DNA of 14,731 bases from Treponema sp. (GTDB lineage Bacteria; Spirochaetota; Spirochaetia; Treponematales; Breznakiellaceae). The notes beneath the pieces were generated by a model. It was given only the letters and a program-made list of their open reading frames with translations, was not told the origin of the DNA and searched no databases. A program made the position numbers and the translations under genes. Where the stretch lies: positions 1-14,731 of the forward strand of contig JAISOR010000145.1 in assembly GCA_031275535.1 (NCBI GenBank). Direction: 5' to 3'. Below are positions 6,851-13,772 of this stretch, piece after piece; within the stretch, counting starts at the first letter, position 1; each line of letters starts with the position of its first letter.

Positions 6851-6931
6851 AGTTTCGGCGGAAGGCCCCGGATTATGGCGGCACAAAGCGGGAAACCGGC
6901 CGGGGGCAAAGGGCGAATGGGTTTGTCCGGC

Positions 6932-8662
6932 CTACATGGAGGCCAGGAAGGGTATACAGACGAGACCCAGGGCGTCCCGGAGCACCCGGAGTACCCCCCG
7001 GCAGAGGGCCAGGCGGGTGGCGGCCAGGTCCGGGGTCCCGGCGTTGAGGATGGGGCAGTCGTGGTAGAAACGGCTGAAGGTCTTGGAGAGCTCGTAGAGA
7101 TAGGCCGTGAGAAGGGAGGGGTCCATCCGGGCGGCGGCGGCGGCTATGGACTCGGGGTAAGCGGCCAGGGTTTTAAGGAGTTCCCATTCCGCGTCCCCCG
7201 AGAGAAGTGCCGGGACAACCGCGCCCCGGGCGGCGGCGCTCCCCTCCTCTTTGCGGAGCATGGAGGAGATCCGGGCCCCCATATACTGAAGGTACGGGCC
7301 GGTATTGCCGTTAAAAGCCAGGGATTCCTGGGGATCGAAAAGCATATCCTTGAGGGGGGACACCTGGAGCAGGTAATAATGGAGGGCTCCCAGGGCTATT
7401 TTTTCCGCCGTTTCCCCGGAATCCCCTACGGCGGCTTCCCGGTCCTTATCCCGGATCTCCTGTAAAGCCAGGGCTTTCAGGCTGTCCAGGAGGTCGTCGG
7501 CGTCCACCACCGTACCTTCCCGGCTCTTCATCTTGCCCTCGGGGAGGTTTACCATGCCGTAGGAGAGATGGTAGAGATTTTCGGCCCAGTCAAAGCCCAG
7601 CTTTTTTAATATGGTAAAAAGCACCTGAAAATGGTACTGCTGTTCCGAGCCCACCACATAGATAAGCCGGTCAAAGGGCCAGTCCCGGTGGCGGTGTATG
7701 GCCGTACCGAAGTCCTGGGTGATGTACAGGGAGGTTCCGTCTTTGCGGAGGAGTACCTTTTTGTCGAGTTTTTCCGCGGTCAGGTCCACCCAAACCGAAC
7801 CGTCCTCCTCCCGGTAAAAGATCCCCCGGTCCAGGCCCTTGAGGACCTCCTCCCGGCCGGAGAGGTAGGTCTGGCTTTCGTAGTAGTACTGATCAAAGGA
7901 GACCCCGGTACGCTCGTAGGTTTCTTTCATCCCCTTTACGGTCCATTCCCGCATCTTTTCCCACAGGGCCACCGTCTCCCGGTCGCCCTGTTCCCATTGG
8001 CGGAGCATCTCCTGGGCCTGTTCCTCCGCCCCGGGATTTTCCTTGCTCATGGCGTGGAATTTAACGTACCAGTCCCCCACAAAATGATCGCTTTTTACCC
8101 CCTCGGATTCGGGGGTTTTCCCCTGGCCGTATGTCCGGTAGGCCAGCATGGATTTACAGATATGCACCCCCCGGTCGTTGATGATGCAGACCTTGCGGAC
8201 CTCGGCCCCACAGGCGGCGAGGATCCGGGAGATGCTTTCCCCCAGGACATCGTTCCTGAGATGCCCCAGATGGAGGGGTTTATTGGTGTTGGGGCTGGAA
8301 AATTCCACCATAATCCGGGATCCTGACAGGGTTCCCGGCCGGCTGAAGGAGGGGTCCCCTATCTTCCCCAGAATGGAAGCGGCGGCCTCCGCCCGGTTCA
8401 GCCGGAGGTTGACATAGGGCCCTTCGGCGGTAAAGGGTTCACCCAGGCTGTCCGCCGCCATCCGGGCTATCTGGGGAGGGGGTTTCCGCAGCAGTTTGGC
8501 AAAGCCGAACATGGGGAACCCCAGATCCCCCAGTTCCGGCTTGGGGGGAATTTCGGCGATCACCGCGGAGGGGCTGACATTCCCCTCAAGGCCCGCCTCC
8601 CGAAGCAGCTTATTTAACGTACCGGCGATCCGGTTCTTCCACGCTTCTTTAAAATCGTACAT
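6932..8662 (-). CDS. argS: Arginyl-tRNA synthetase
   Basis: Class I synthetase charging tRNA-Arg with arginine in the cytoplasm. The N-terminal Add1-like domain (about residues 1-100) leads into the catalytic core with the HIGH-type motif H131-L-G-H134 in VEFSSPNTNKPLHLGHLRN. K377-M-K-S380 in PEGKMKSREGTVV stands for KMSKS. The anticodon-binding helical domain starts near KDMLFDPQESLAFNGNTGPYLQYMGARI, and the protein ends in the typical LVCIPFLASM. At 576 residues it is full length. The ATG at 8662 follows AAGGAAGAG. It lies 131 nt downstream of the pgeF-like gene on the same strand, so it may be read from the same transcript or from a promoter in that gap. Confidence 0.97.
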   Translation of the reverse strand: MYDFKEAWKNRIAGTLNKLLREAGLEGNVSPSAVIAEIPPKPELGDLGFPMFGFAKLLRKPPPQIARMAADSLGEPFTAEGPYVNLRLNRAEAAASILGKIGDPSFSRPGTLSGSRIMVEFSSPNTNKPLHLGHLRNDVLGESISRILAACGAEVRKVCIINDRGVHICKSMLAYRTYGQGKTPESEGVKSDHFVGDWYVKFHAMSKENPGAEEQAQEMLRQWEQGDRETVALWEKMREWTVKGMKETYERTGVSFDQYYYESQTYLSGREEVLKGLDRGIFYREEDGSVWVDLTAEKLDKKVLLRKDGTSLYITQDFGTAIHRHRDWPFDRLIYVVGSEQQYHFQVLFTILKKLGFDWAENLYHLSYGMVNLPEGKMKSREGTVVDADDLLDSLKALALQEIRDKDREAAVGDSGETAEKIALGALHYYLLQVSPLKDMLFDPQESLAFNGNTGPYLQYMGARISSMLRKEEGSAAARGAVVPALLSGDAEWELLKTLAAYPESIAAAAARMDPSLLTAYLYELSKTFSRFYHDCPILNAGTPDLAATRLALCRGVLRVLRDALGLVCIPFLASM

Positions 8663-8793
8663 ATCTCTTCCTTACTTAAAAAAACACCGAAGATTTTTCA
8701 GAGCCGGCCGGCGCGGCGGAAGCATCCGAAAAGTTTGAAGGGCTTGTCCGGACATCCCGGGGCCCCGGCGGGCCTCCGCAAAAGACCCCTGCC
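8663..8793. other. Intergenic gap between pgeF-like gene and argS with repeat fragment
   Basis: The gap holds a 12-bp fragment GGCTTGTCCGGA (8741-8752) identical to the start of the element at 11309-11320, and GC-rich self-complementary stretches such as CCGGGGCCCCGG. No clear promoter is seen. Confidence 0.4.
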
Positions 8794-9576
8794 CTAAACC
8801 GGGGGTCTGGAACCGACGAGGGCGATCATCCTGGTATAGTCCCGGCCTTCCCGCCTGAAGGAACCCAGCCGTTCATCGGTAACGGTACAGTCCCCGCAAA
8901 CCGCGAGGTTCCGCACCCCGGCCCCGGCCAAAAGCCGGGCATTGGCGGCCCGAAGGTCCAGAAAGGCTTCCGCCGGGCCCGAGCCGTTCCGGGGACGGCG
9001 GATCACCACCGGGCCCAGGGGATAGGCGCCGGGCCCCCCGAATTCCTCTTCAAAGAGCCGGGCCCGCCCTTCGTCCACCCGGTAACAACAAGACCCAATA
9101 CAGGGCCCCAGGACCACCGCCGTTGCCGCGGCCCGGGTGTTCCAGCGTTCCCCCATCAGGGCCAGGGCCTTGAGGACTATCCCCGTCCCCTTCCAGCCCG
9201 AGTGGAGGACGCCGAAGGCGCCGCTGTCGGTATCCAAAAGGTACACCGGCAGACAATCCGCCACGGTAACTGAAAGCCAAATATTCCGGTCCCGGCTCAC
9301 CAAACCGTCGGCCCGGGGCCGGTGGCGGGGGCTGTACCGATCCAGGACCAGGACCTCCCGGGAATGAACCTGGGTTAACCCGTAAACCCGGGCGGGATCC
9401 AAACCCAGGGATTCACAAAAATCCCGCCGCCGGCGTCCCTCCTCAGCATATACCATATTACCCGCAATTCGGGAAGAAATCAAACAGGAAATTCCCTCCG
9501 CCGGAAAACCCTCAAAGAGAAAAGGGAATTCCGCATGGGAACCGGAAAATGAGAGGCTGAAAGGGTAGATCCGCAT
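8794..9576 (-). CDS. pgeF: YfiH/PgeF-like (DUF152, laccase-domain) protein
   Basis: Member of the DUF152 or 'multicopper polyphenol oxidase' family. E. coli PgeF (YfiH) edits peptidoglycan precursors carrying a wrong first amino acid, and other members act as purine nucleoside enzymes, so the exact activity here is open. The metal-site residues are present: H71 (LTQVHS), C108 (TVADCLP) and H125 (GVLHSGWKGT). Also seen are GPCIGSCCYRVD, the late AVCGDCTVTDERLGSFRREGRDYTRM segment and normal length (260 residues). No signal peptide is visible, so it is cytoplasmic. Its ATG at 9576 lies 2 nt after the stop of the upstream paralog gene with only a distant GGAG in that gene, which suggests translational coupling in one operon. 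Confidence 0.88.
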   Translation of the reverse strand: MRIYPFSLSFSGSHAEFPFLFEGFPAEGISCLISSRIAGNMVYAEEGRRRRDFCESLGLDPARVYGLTQVHSREVLVLDRYSPRHRPRADGLVSRDRNIWLSVTVADCLPVYLLDTDSGAFGVLHSGWKGTGIVLKALALMGERWNTRAAATAVVLGPCIGSCCYRVDEGRARLFEEEFGGPGAYPLGPVVIRRPRNGSGPAEAFLDLRAANARLLAGAGVRNLAVCGDCTVTDERLGSFRREGRDYTRMIALVGSRPPV

Positions 9577-9578
9577 GG

Positions 9579-11285
9579 CTATTTTTCTAACTCCAGGGCA
9601 ATGATAACATTGAAGAACCGAAAGGATTCCTGTAATTGATCCAGGGAATCAGTAAGGCTGGCTATAAAGGCGTTCCCCTTTCCCGCAAGCTGGGTCATAT
9701 TCATCAGGACAGCGGATTCCCCGATGGAGGTGGTTTTTAATATTTTCCCCAGCATTTTGATGATGCCTTCCAGGGCGGTCTTGGCATTTCCGACAATTTT
9801 ATAAACCTCCTGGTTGGCCTCGTCGGTGACGGAGAGGAGCTTATGGCGCCTCGATGAAACAACGGCCTTATCCGACTGGGCAGCGGCATACTGTTTTCCT
9901 AATTCCCCCACCGGAGAGATCCGCATTTCAAACTGTTTTATGGATTCCTCAAGTTTCATGAGCTCATTATAATTTTCGGTAAAATCGGTCCGATCTTCCC
10001 GGTTATAAAAACTCCCGCCCAGGAGGATGGATTCGAGGGGCTCATTAACTTTTTCCATGAAAATCGACGAATAAAAGGTCAGGAGAAAGGACAGGCAGAG
10101 CTTGCCCTTCACCGGAAACCCCTGGGGATTGGCATCGGAAGCCGCATAGTTCAGGGGCTTTAAATTGGTCCTCTTGAAAAATTCGTTGATCGAAGCTATC
10201 AGCCGTTGTTGACTGTTGACCTGGACATAGCGGGTAAACCGTTTATCCACAAACTGCCTCCAATGGTCCCGGTACACCAAAAACCAATCCTCCCCGCCGC
10301 TGATATCCAGGGGGCTCAGGGTCAAATCCCGGCTGGTACAGCGCAATATCTGGGTTAAGGGGACTTCCTGGTTAAAATCACGGATAATATCCAGGGATTT
10401 TTGCGCCTGGGCAAGGAGCTGGTCCATTTCCGCCGTAATATCCGTTTTTTTATCCTTCTGCCGCGCTTGGAGGGTAAAAACAAAAAGGGATTCCAGCAGA
10501 GCCATGGAGGGTACGTATTTTAAAGAAAACAGCACATTCTGCAGGATGATTAATTGATCCTTTACCATACCGGCGACACAAACAGGGCCCTTGAACGCCG
10601 CGACATCAGCGAAATTCAGGATGAGCCGGTCAAAAAGGAAGGTGGACAGGGTTTTAAGACACTGTAAAGCACGGGTATTGGCGTACATGGTGCTTTTTTG
10701 CTGTTCGGTGATCAGCGCCAGGCTCTTTTCCGTGGTATTCGCGAGGGTTTGACGCAATTCCGCCTCGGAGGCTTCGGGGTTTTCGGCGATGAGGATTTCA
10801 GGATCCGTCCCCTTGTCGAGGCGGCTGTGGATATCCTCCATCTCCAAGGAACCCAGGAACGCGTAAAAAGCCCCCTTGTCCTGATTAATGCTCTGGTCCA
10901 GGATCTTATAAAAAAAACGGGCGGCTTCTTTGAGTTTAACCAATTTTTTATACAGCCCCGGCAGGAGGTAATCCCGCTGGTAATCGTAAATTCCCGGGGT
11001 CGCTTCGTTTATCCACTTGCCGATAATGGCTATGCGACGGTTCTCAAAGAACCGTATCGGGGAGATTCCCTGAAAAAAACTCAGAAACACAAAAAACAAC
11101 CGGGTATACCAGGGCAACTGGTCATACGCCGCTTGCTGGATGTTCGTGGAAACAACATCATTTTGTTCTTCATAAAGAGTTTCTTGGGGAAGAGAAGAAT
11201 AACGGCTGAGTTTTTCAAAAAAAACTTTCCGTTCGGACGGGGACAAGCCCGCAGCCAATTTACCAAAAATATGGGACTCTTCCAT
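9579..11285 (-). CDS. Treponemal paralog 2, hypothetical ~568-residue protein
   Basis: Function not recognised. It is a paralog of the gene directly upstream: shared blocks are FG-LA--LS--ER near the N-terminus, LPWY-RL...SFF-G--P, ARFFY--LDQSIN-D-GAFYAFL-SLEM-DIH, MYAN-R-L---K-LSTF-FDR-IL-FA, LQNVLFSLK-VP-MALLESLF-F-LQ, -EVPLT-ILRC-SRD, GGEDWF--YRD-W, GFP---L-LSFL-TFYS-IFM and a C-terminal helical A/K-rich part. I see no signal peptide, clear membrane span or enzyme motif; the protein reads as mostly alpha-helical. It may belong to a spirochaete-only DUF family (DUF5312 from memory, not checked). The ATG at 11285 is preferred because MEESHIFGKL lines up with MNESGAFGQL of the paralog; an in-frame GTG at 11303 would add six residues. 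Neither has a Shine-Dalgarno. Confidence 0.85.
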   Translation of the reverse strand: MEESHIFGKLAAGLSPSERKVFFEKLSRYSSLPQETLYEEQNDVVSTNIQQAAYDQLPWYTRLFFVFLSFFQGISPIRFFENRRIAIIGKWINEATPGIYDYQRDYLLPGLYKKLVKLKEAARFFYKILDQSINQDKGAFYAFLGSLEMEDIHSRLDKGTDPEILIAENPEASEAELRQTLANTTEKSLALITEQQKSTMYANTRALQCLKTLSTFLFDRLILNFADVAAFKGPVCVAGMVKDQLIILQNVLFSLKYVPSMALLESLFVFTLQARQKDKKTDITAEMDQLLAQAQKSLDIIRDFNQEVPLTQILRCTSRDLTLSPLDISGGEDWFLVYRDHWRQFVDKRFTRYVQVNSQQRLIASINEFFKRTNLKPLNYAASDANPQGFPVKGKLCLSFLLTFYSSIFMEKVNEPLESILLGGSFYNREDRTDFTENYNELMKLEESIKQFEMRISPVGELGKQYAAAQSDKAVVSSRRHKLLSVTDEANQEVYKIVGNAKTALEGIIKMLGKILKTTSIGESAVLMNMTQLAGKGNAFIASLTDSLDQLQESFRFFNVIIALELEK

Positions 11286-11307
11286 AATTAAAACACGATG
11301 CACTATG

Positions 11308-11356
11308 AGGCTTGTCCGGAAACCTCAGGTTCCGAACAAATTCCGCTAAAAAACCG
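11308..11356 (+). repeat. Dispersed palindromic element, copy A
   Basis: AGGCTTGTCCGGAAACCTC is followed by GGTTCCGAACAA and ATTCCGCTAAAAAACCG. The first arm (TTGTCCGGAAACC) is nearly the reverse complement of GGTTCCGAACAA. The copy at 13593-13642 shares AGGCTTGTYCGGAAACCTC, then ATTCCGCTMAAAAACCG after a variable centre. It lies in the gap between the two paralog genes. Confidence 0.7.
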
Positions 11357-11458
11357 CAACTTCGCAGCCCCGGGCGGGAAATTGCAAGCCCGACGGGACA
11401 ACCGGCCGGGTTGCCTCACCAGGCTATTTACAAAAACGATCAAGACCTTACGATGCTC

Positions 11459-13195
11459 CTATGCGGAAAGAAAAGAAATTTCGTCCTTTTTCCTTCCCGG
11501 CTCAAGCATATCAATAGTATCCAAAAACTGCAAGGCTTGTTGAAACCGGCGGAGGGAATTACCGACACCGCTTACAAAACCGGGATTTTTTGATGCAATT
11601 TGTGCAACATTTGCCAGGGCGTCATAATTTCCGCCGGTCTCCTTCCGCATAAACCCCTCCAGGATTTTTATCATTTCCGCGATAGTCTGTTTGGCGGTGG
11701 TGACGATCCCTTCGGCCTCAGCGGCTGCCTCGTCAATCACCCGCTGAACCTTGCGCCGTCTTGGGGGACCGGGTATCGGCTCCGCATCCGATGAAAAATA
11801 GGTGTTCCCATACGTTCCTTCGGGGGACAATTGGAATTCAAACTGCCGGATGAGATCCTCAAGTTTCATGATTTCGTTGTAAATCTCGGTGAACTGGGTC
11901 CGGATTTCCACCCGGTAAAACTTGCCCTCTATCATGATAACCCTCAGAAACTGATGAATATCCGGCATAAAAATATTCGAATAAAAAGTCATTAAGAAGG
12001 AAAGCGCCAAACCCTGGGAGAGGGGAAAACCCTCGGGGTTGTACTGGGAAACCACATGGTGTATGGTTTTTAAAGGGCCCCCCTTAAGAAACTGATGGAT
12101 GGCATCCACGAGCTCCTTGTGCCTGCACTGCCGTTTATATTCGTTGAATTGGGTATCCGCCTGCCGTTTCCAATAGTCCCGGTAAGCCACAAACCAATCC
12201 TCACCGCCGCCTATTTCCTGGGGCAGCAGCCTCATATCCCGGCTGATACAACGGAGTATCAGCGTAAGGGGCACCTCCCGGTTAAAATTCCTGATAGCCG
12301 CCAGATCCTTTTCCGCCATAGAAAGGAGGCGCCGCATCTCTATGGTAATATCCAGGGGAGGCTCCTCCTTATATTCCTGCAGGACAAAAATAAAAAGGGA
12401 TTCCAGCAAAGCCATGGGGGGTACCTGTTTGAGAGAAAACAACACATTCTGCAGGGTGACCAAGGGAGCTTCCACTACCGTACCCTTGCAAACCAAACCG
12501 CCGTGCGCCGGATTAACGGCAAAACTCAGGATAATCCGGTCAAAGGAGAAGGTTGACAGGGCCTTGAGGTAATTTAACGAGCGGACATTGGCGTACATGC
12601 GTCTTTTTTCATCTTCGGTAATGCGGCTCAGGCTTTGTTCCAGGCTGTTAAGCGCCAGCTGGCGTAATTCCCCTTCCTGCAGGGCGGGATTTTCAAGGGC
12701 AAGCGCTTTAAAATTGGTCCCGTTTAAAAGATACTGGTGGATATCCCCCATTTCCAAAGAAGCCAGGAACGCGTAAAAAGCCCCCCTGTCCCGGTTAATA
12801 CTCTGATCCAGGGTATTATAAAAAAAACGGGCCGCGTTTTTGAGTTCCATGAGTTTTTCACGGAAATTCGGAAGAAGCAAGTCCTGGCGGTAATCATAAT
12901 GCCCCGGGGCCTGCCTGTTTATTATTTTACCGATCCGGGCGATCCAGCGGCGCTCAAATATCTGTTCCGGCGGGAGGCCGTTAAAGAAGCTGATGATTCT
13001 ATATTTTAACCGTACATACCAGGGCAATTGGTGGTATTGTTCTTGCTCGGATATGATGAAAATGGAATCGTGCCGCTCCTCATATAAAAGCGCCTGGGAA
13101 AGCCCCGAATGAACGGTGAGTCTATCTAAAAGGTCCTTCCGTTCCTCCAAAGACAATTCTGAGGCAAGCTGGCCGAAGGCCCCGGATTCGTTCAT
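11459..13195 (-). CDS. Treponemal paralog 1, hypothetical 578-residue protein
   Basis: Function not recognised. It is co-linear over its whole length with the gene downstream (about half of the residues match in the best-conserved N-terminal third), so the pair arose by tandem duplication. Shared motifs include LPWYVRL, ARFFYNTLDQSINRDRGAFYAFLASLEMGDIH, MYANVRSLNYLKALSTFSFDRIIL, LQNVLFSLKQVPPMALLESLFIFVLQ, VPLTLILRCISRDM and GGEDWFVAYRDYW. No signal peptide or certain membrane segment is seen. The ATG at 13195 starts MNESGAFGQLASELSLEERKDLL and lies 5 nt after a TATAGT -10 box, so the mRNA is probably leaderless; no Shine-Dalgarno is present. It heads the run paralog 1, paralog 2, pgeF-like, argS. 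Confidence 0.87.
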   Translation of the reverse strand: MNESGAFGQLASELSLEERKDLLDRLTVHSGLSQALLYEERHDSIFIISEQEQYHQLPWYVRLKYRIISFFNGLPPEQIFERRWIARIGKIINRQAPGHYDYRQDLLLPNFREKLMELKNAARFFYNTLDQSINRDRGAFYAFLASLEMGDIHQYLLNGTNFKALALENPALQEGELRQLALNSLEQSLSRITEDEKRRMYANVRSLNYLKALSTFSFDRIILSFAVNPAHGGLVCKGTVVEAPLVTLQNVLFSLKQVPPMALLESLFIFVLQEYKEEPPLDITIEMRRLLSMAEKDLAAIRNFNREVPLTLILRCISRDMRLLPQEIGGGEDWFVAYRDYWKRQADTQFNEYKRQCRHKELVDAIHQFLKGGPLKTIHHVVSQYNPEGFPLSQGLALSFLMTFYSNIFMPDIHQFLRVIMIEGKFYRVEIRTQFTEIYNEIMKLEDLIRQFEFQLSPEGTYGNTYFSSDAEPIPGPPRRRKVQRVIDEAAAEAEGIVTTAKQTIAEMIKILEGFMRKETGGNYDALANVAQIASKNPGFVSGVGNSLRRFQQALQFLDTIDMLEPGRKKDEISFLSA

Positions 13196-13200
13196 ACATA

Positions 13201-13229
13201 ACTATACGTCCTATGGCCGAATCGGTCAA
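13201..13229 (-). promoter_or_regulatory. Sigma70-like promoter for paralog 1, leaderless
   Basis: Reading the minus strand, TTGACC (13229-13224), exactly 17 bp, then TATAGT (13206-13201). The ATG begins at 13195, so a start site 6-7 nt past the -10 box falls on or next to the start codon. This is a near-consensus promoter and explains the lack of a ribosome-binding site. Confidence 0.75.
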
Positions 13230-13333
13230 TGTTTTTGTTGGATTGCCCCGTGGTAAAAGCAGCCGCCCGCGGGGCATCAGGGGCGGCGGGCCGAAGGCGG
13301 ATCAATTCCCGCTTAGCTCAATACGGTTTCTTT

Positions 13334-13405
13334 TAGCCCCTAGGGGAATTGAACCCCTCTTTTAAGATTGAGAATCTCATGTCCTAACCAATAGACGAAG
13401 GGGCC
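13334..13405 (-). tRNA. tRNA-Glu (anticodon CUC)
   Basis: A 72-nt cloverleaf folds on the minus strand: acceptor GGCCCCT with AGGGGCT (first pair G-U) and discriminator A; D arm GTC...GAC with loop containing GGTTA; anticodon stem TGAGA/TCTTA with one G-U; loop TTCTCAA with anticodon CTC; T arm AGGGG-TTCAATT-CCCCT. The opening GGCCCCTTCGTCTA is typical of tRNA-Glu. CCA is not encoded (the 3' end is followed by AAAAG), so it must be added. Confidence 0.95.
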
Positions 13406-13751
13406 CAGCCAAACGACGCGGGGCTTTACCCGGAAGAAACAATCCGGCGGATTATTTCTCTCCCCATCATTACAACGCGCTTCTCCCCCGGGAAAAATCA
13501 TCCCCCAAGCAGAACCAGCCCTATTGCCCCGAGGGCAATCCTGGCAACGCCCGTAAGGAACGAGCCTATAACGGATTACACCGAATTGTAACAGGCTTGT
13601 TCGGAAACCTCCGTTTCCCCGCCATATTCCGCTCAAAAACCGGGTCGCCGCGCAAGTCTACTATACCCATACTTTCCCCAGGGTGTCAATATGTCGAGCC
13701 CGGTTCAAACCCGGCCGGGGGATGGAACGAGCCCGGGCACACCGGTTTCCC
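13406..13751. other. Intergenic region between tRNA-Glu and dus with repeats
   Basis: About 345 nt without a supported gene. It holds a short hairpin ATTGCCC-CGA-GGGCAAT (13523-13539), the dispersed element at 13593-13642, and several CCCGG-rich stretches (GGTTCAAACC at 13702 resembles a tRNA T arm but no cloverleaf folds). No convincing tRNA promoter is seen. Confidence 0.5.
13593..13642 (+). repeat. Dispersed palindromic element, copy B
   Basis: AGGCTTGTTCGGAAACCTC, then GTTTCC, then ATTCCGCTCAAAAACCG, matching the copy at 11308-11356 over its two ends. GGAAAC and GTTTCC form a perfect 6-bp stem with loop CTCC, so the centre is variable but the hairpin is kept. Confidence 0.7.
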
Positions 13752-13772
13752 CTATCTCACCGGGGAAACCGG
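13742..13772 (-). terminator. 11-bp hairpin spanning the dus stop codon
   Basis: CCGGTTTCCCC (13742-13752) pairs perfectly with GGGGAAACCGG (13762-13772) around a 9-nt loop. It overlaps the end of the dus reading frame. There is no T run after it on the minus strand, so it is either a weak terminator, an mRNA-stabilising hairpin, or a repeat of the GGAAACC type inserted at the gene end. Confidence 0.4.

Noticed and set aside
11298..11593. Plus-strand frames across the gap between the paralogs
   Set aside because: Two overlapping frames of low-complexity sequence over the repeat and the end of paralog 1; no motif.
13340..13636. Minus-strand reading frame of 98 codons
   Set aside because: It overlaps most of the tRNA-Glu gene and a dispersed repeat and has no recognisable motif.
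13690..13712. T-arm-like GGTTCAAACC suggesting a second tRNA
   Set aside because: Stem pairing fails beyond a few bases and no acceptor, D or anticodon arm can be placed on either strand.
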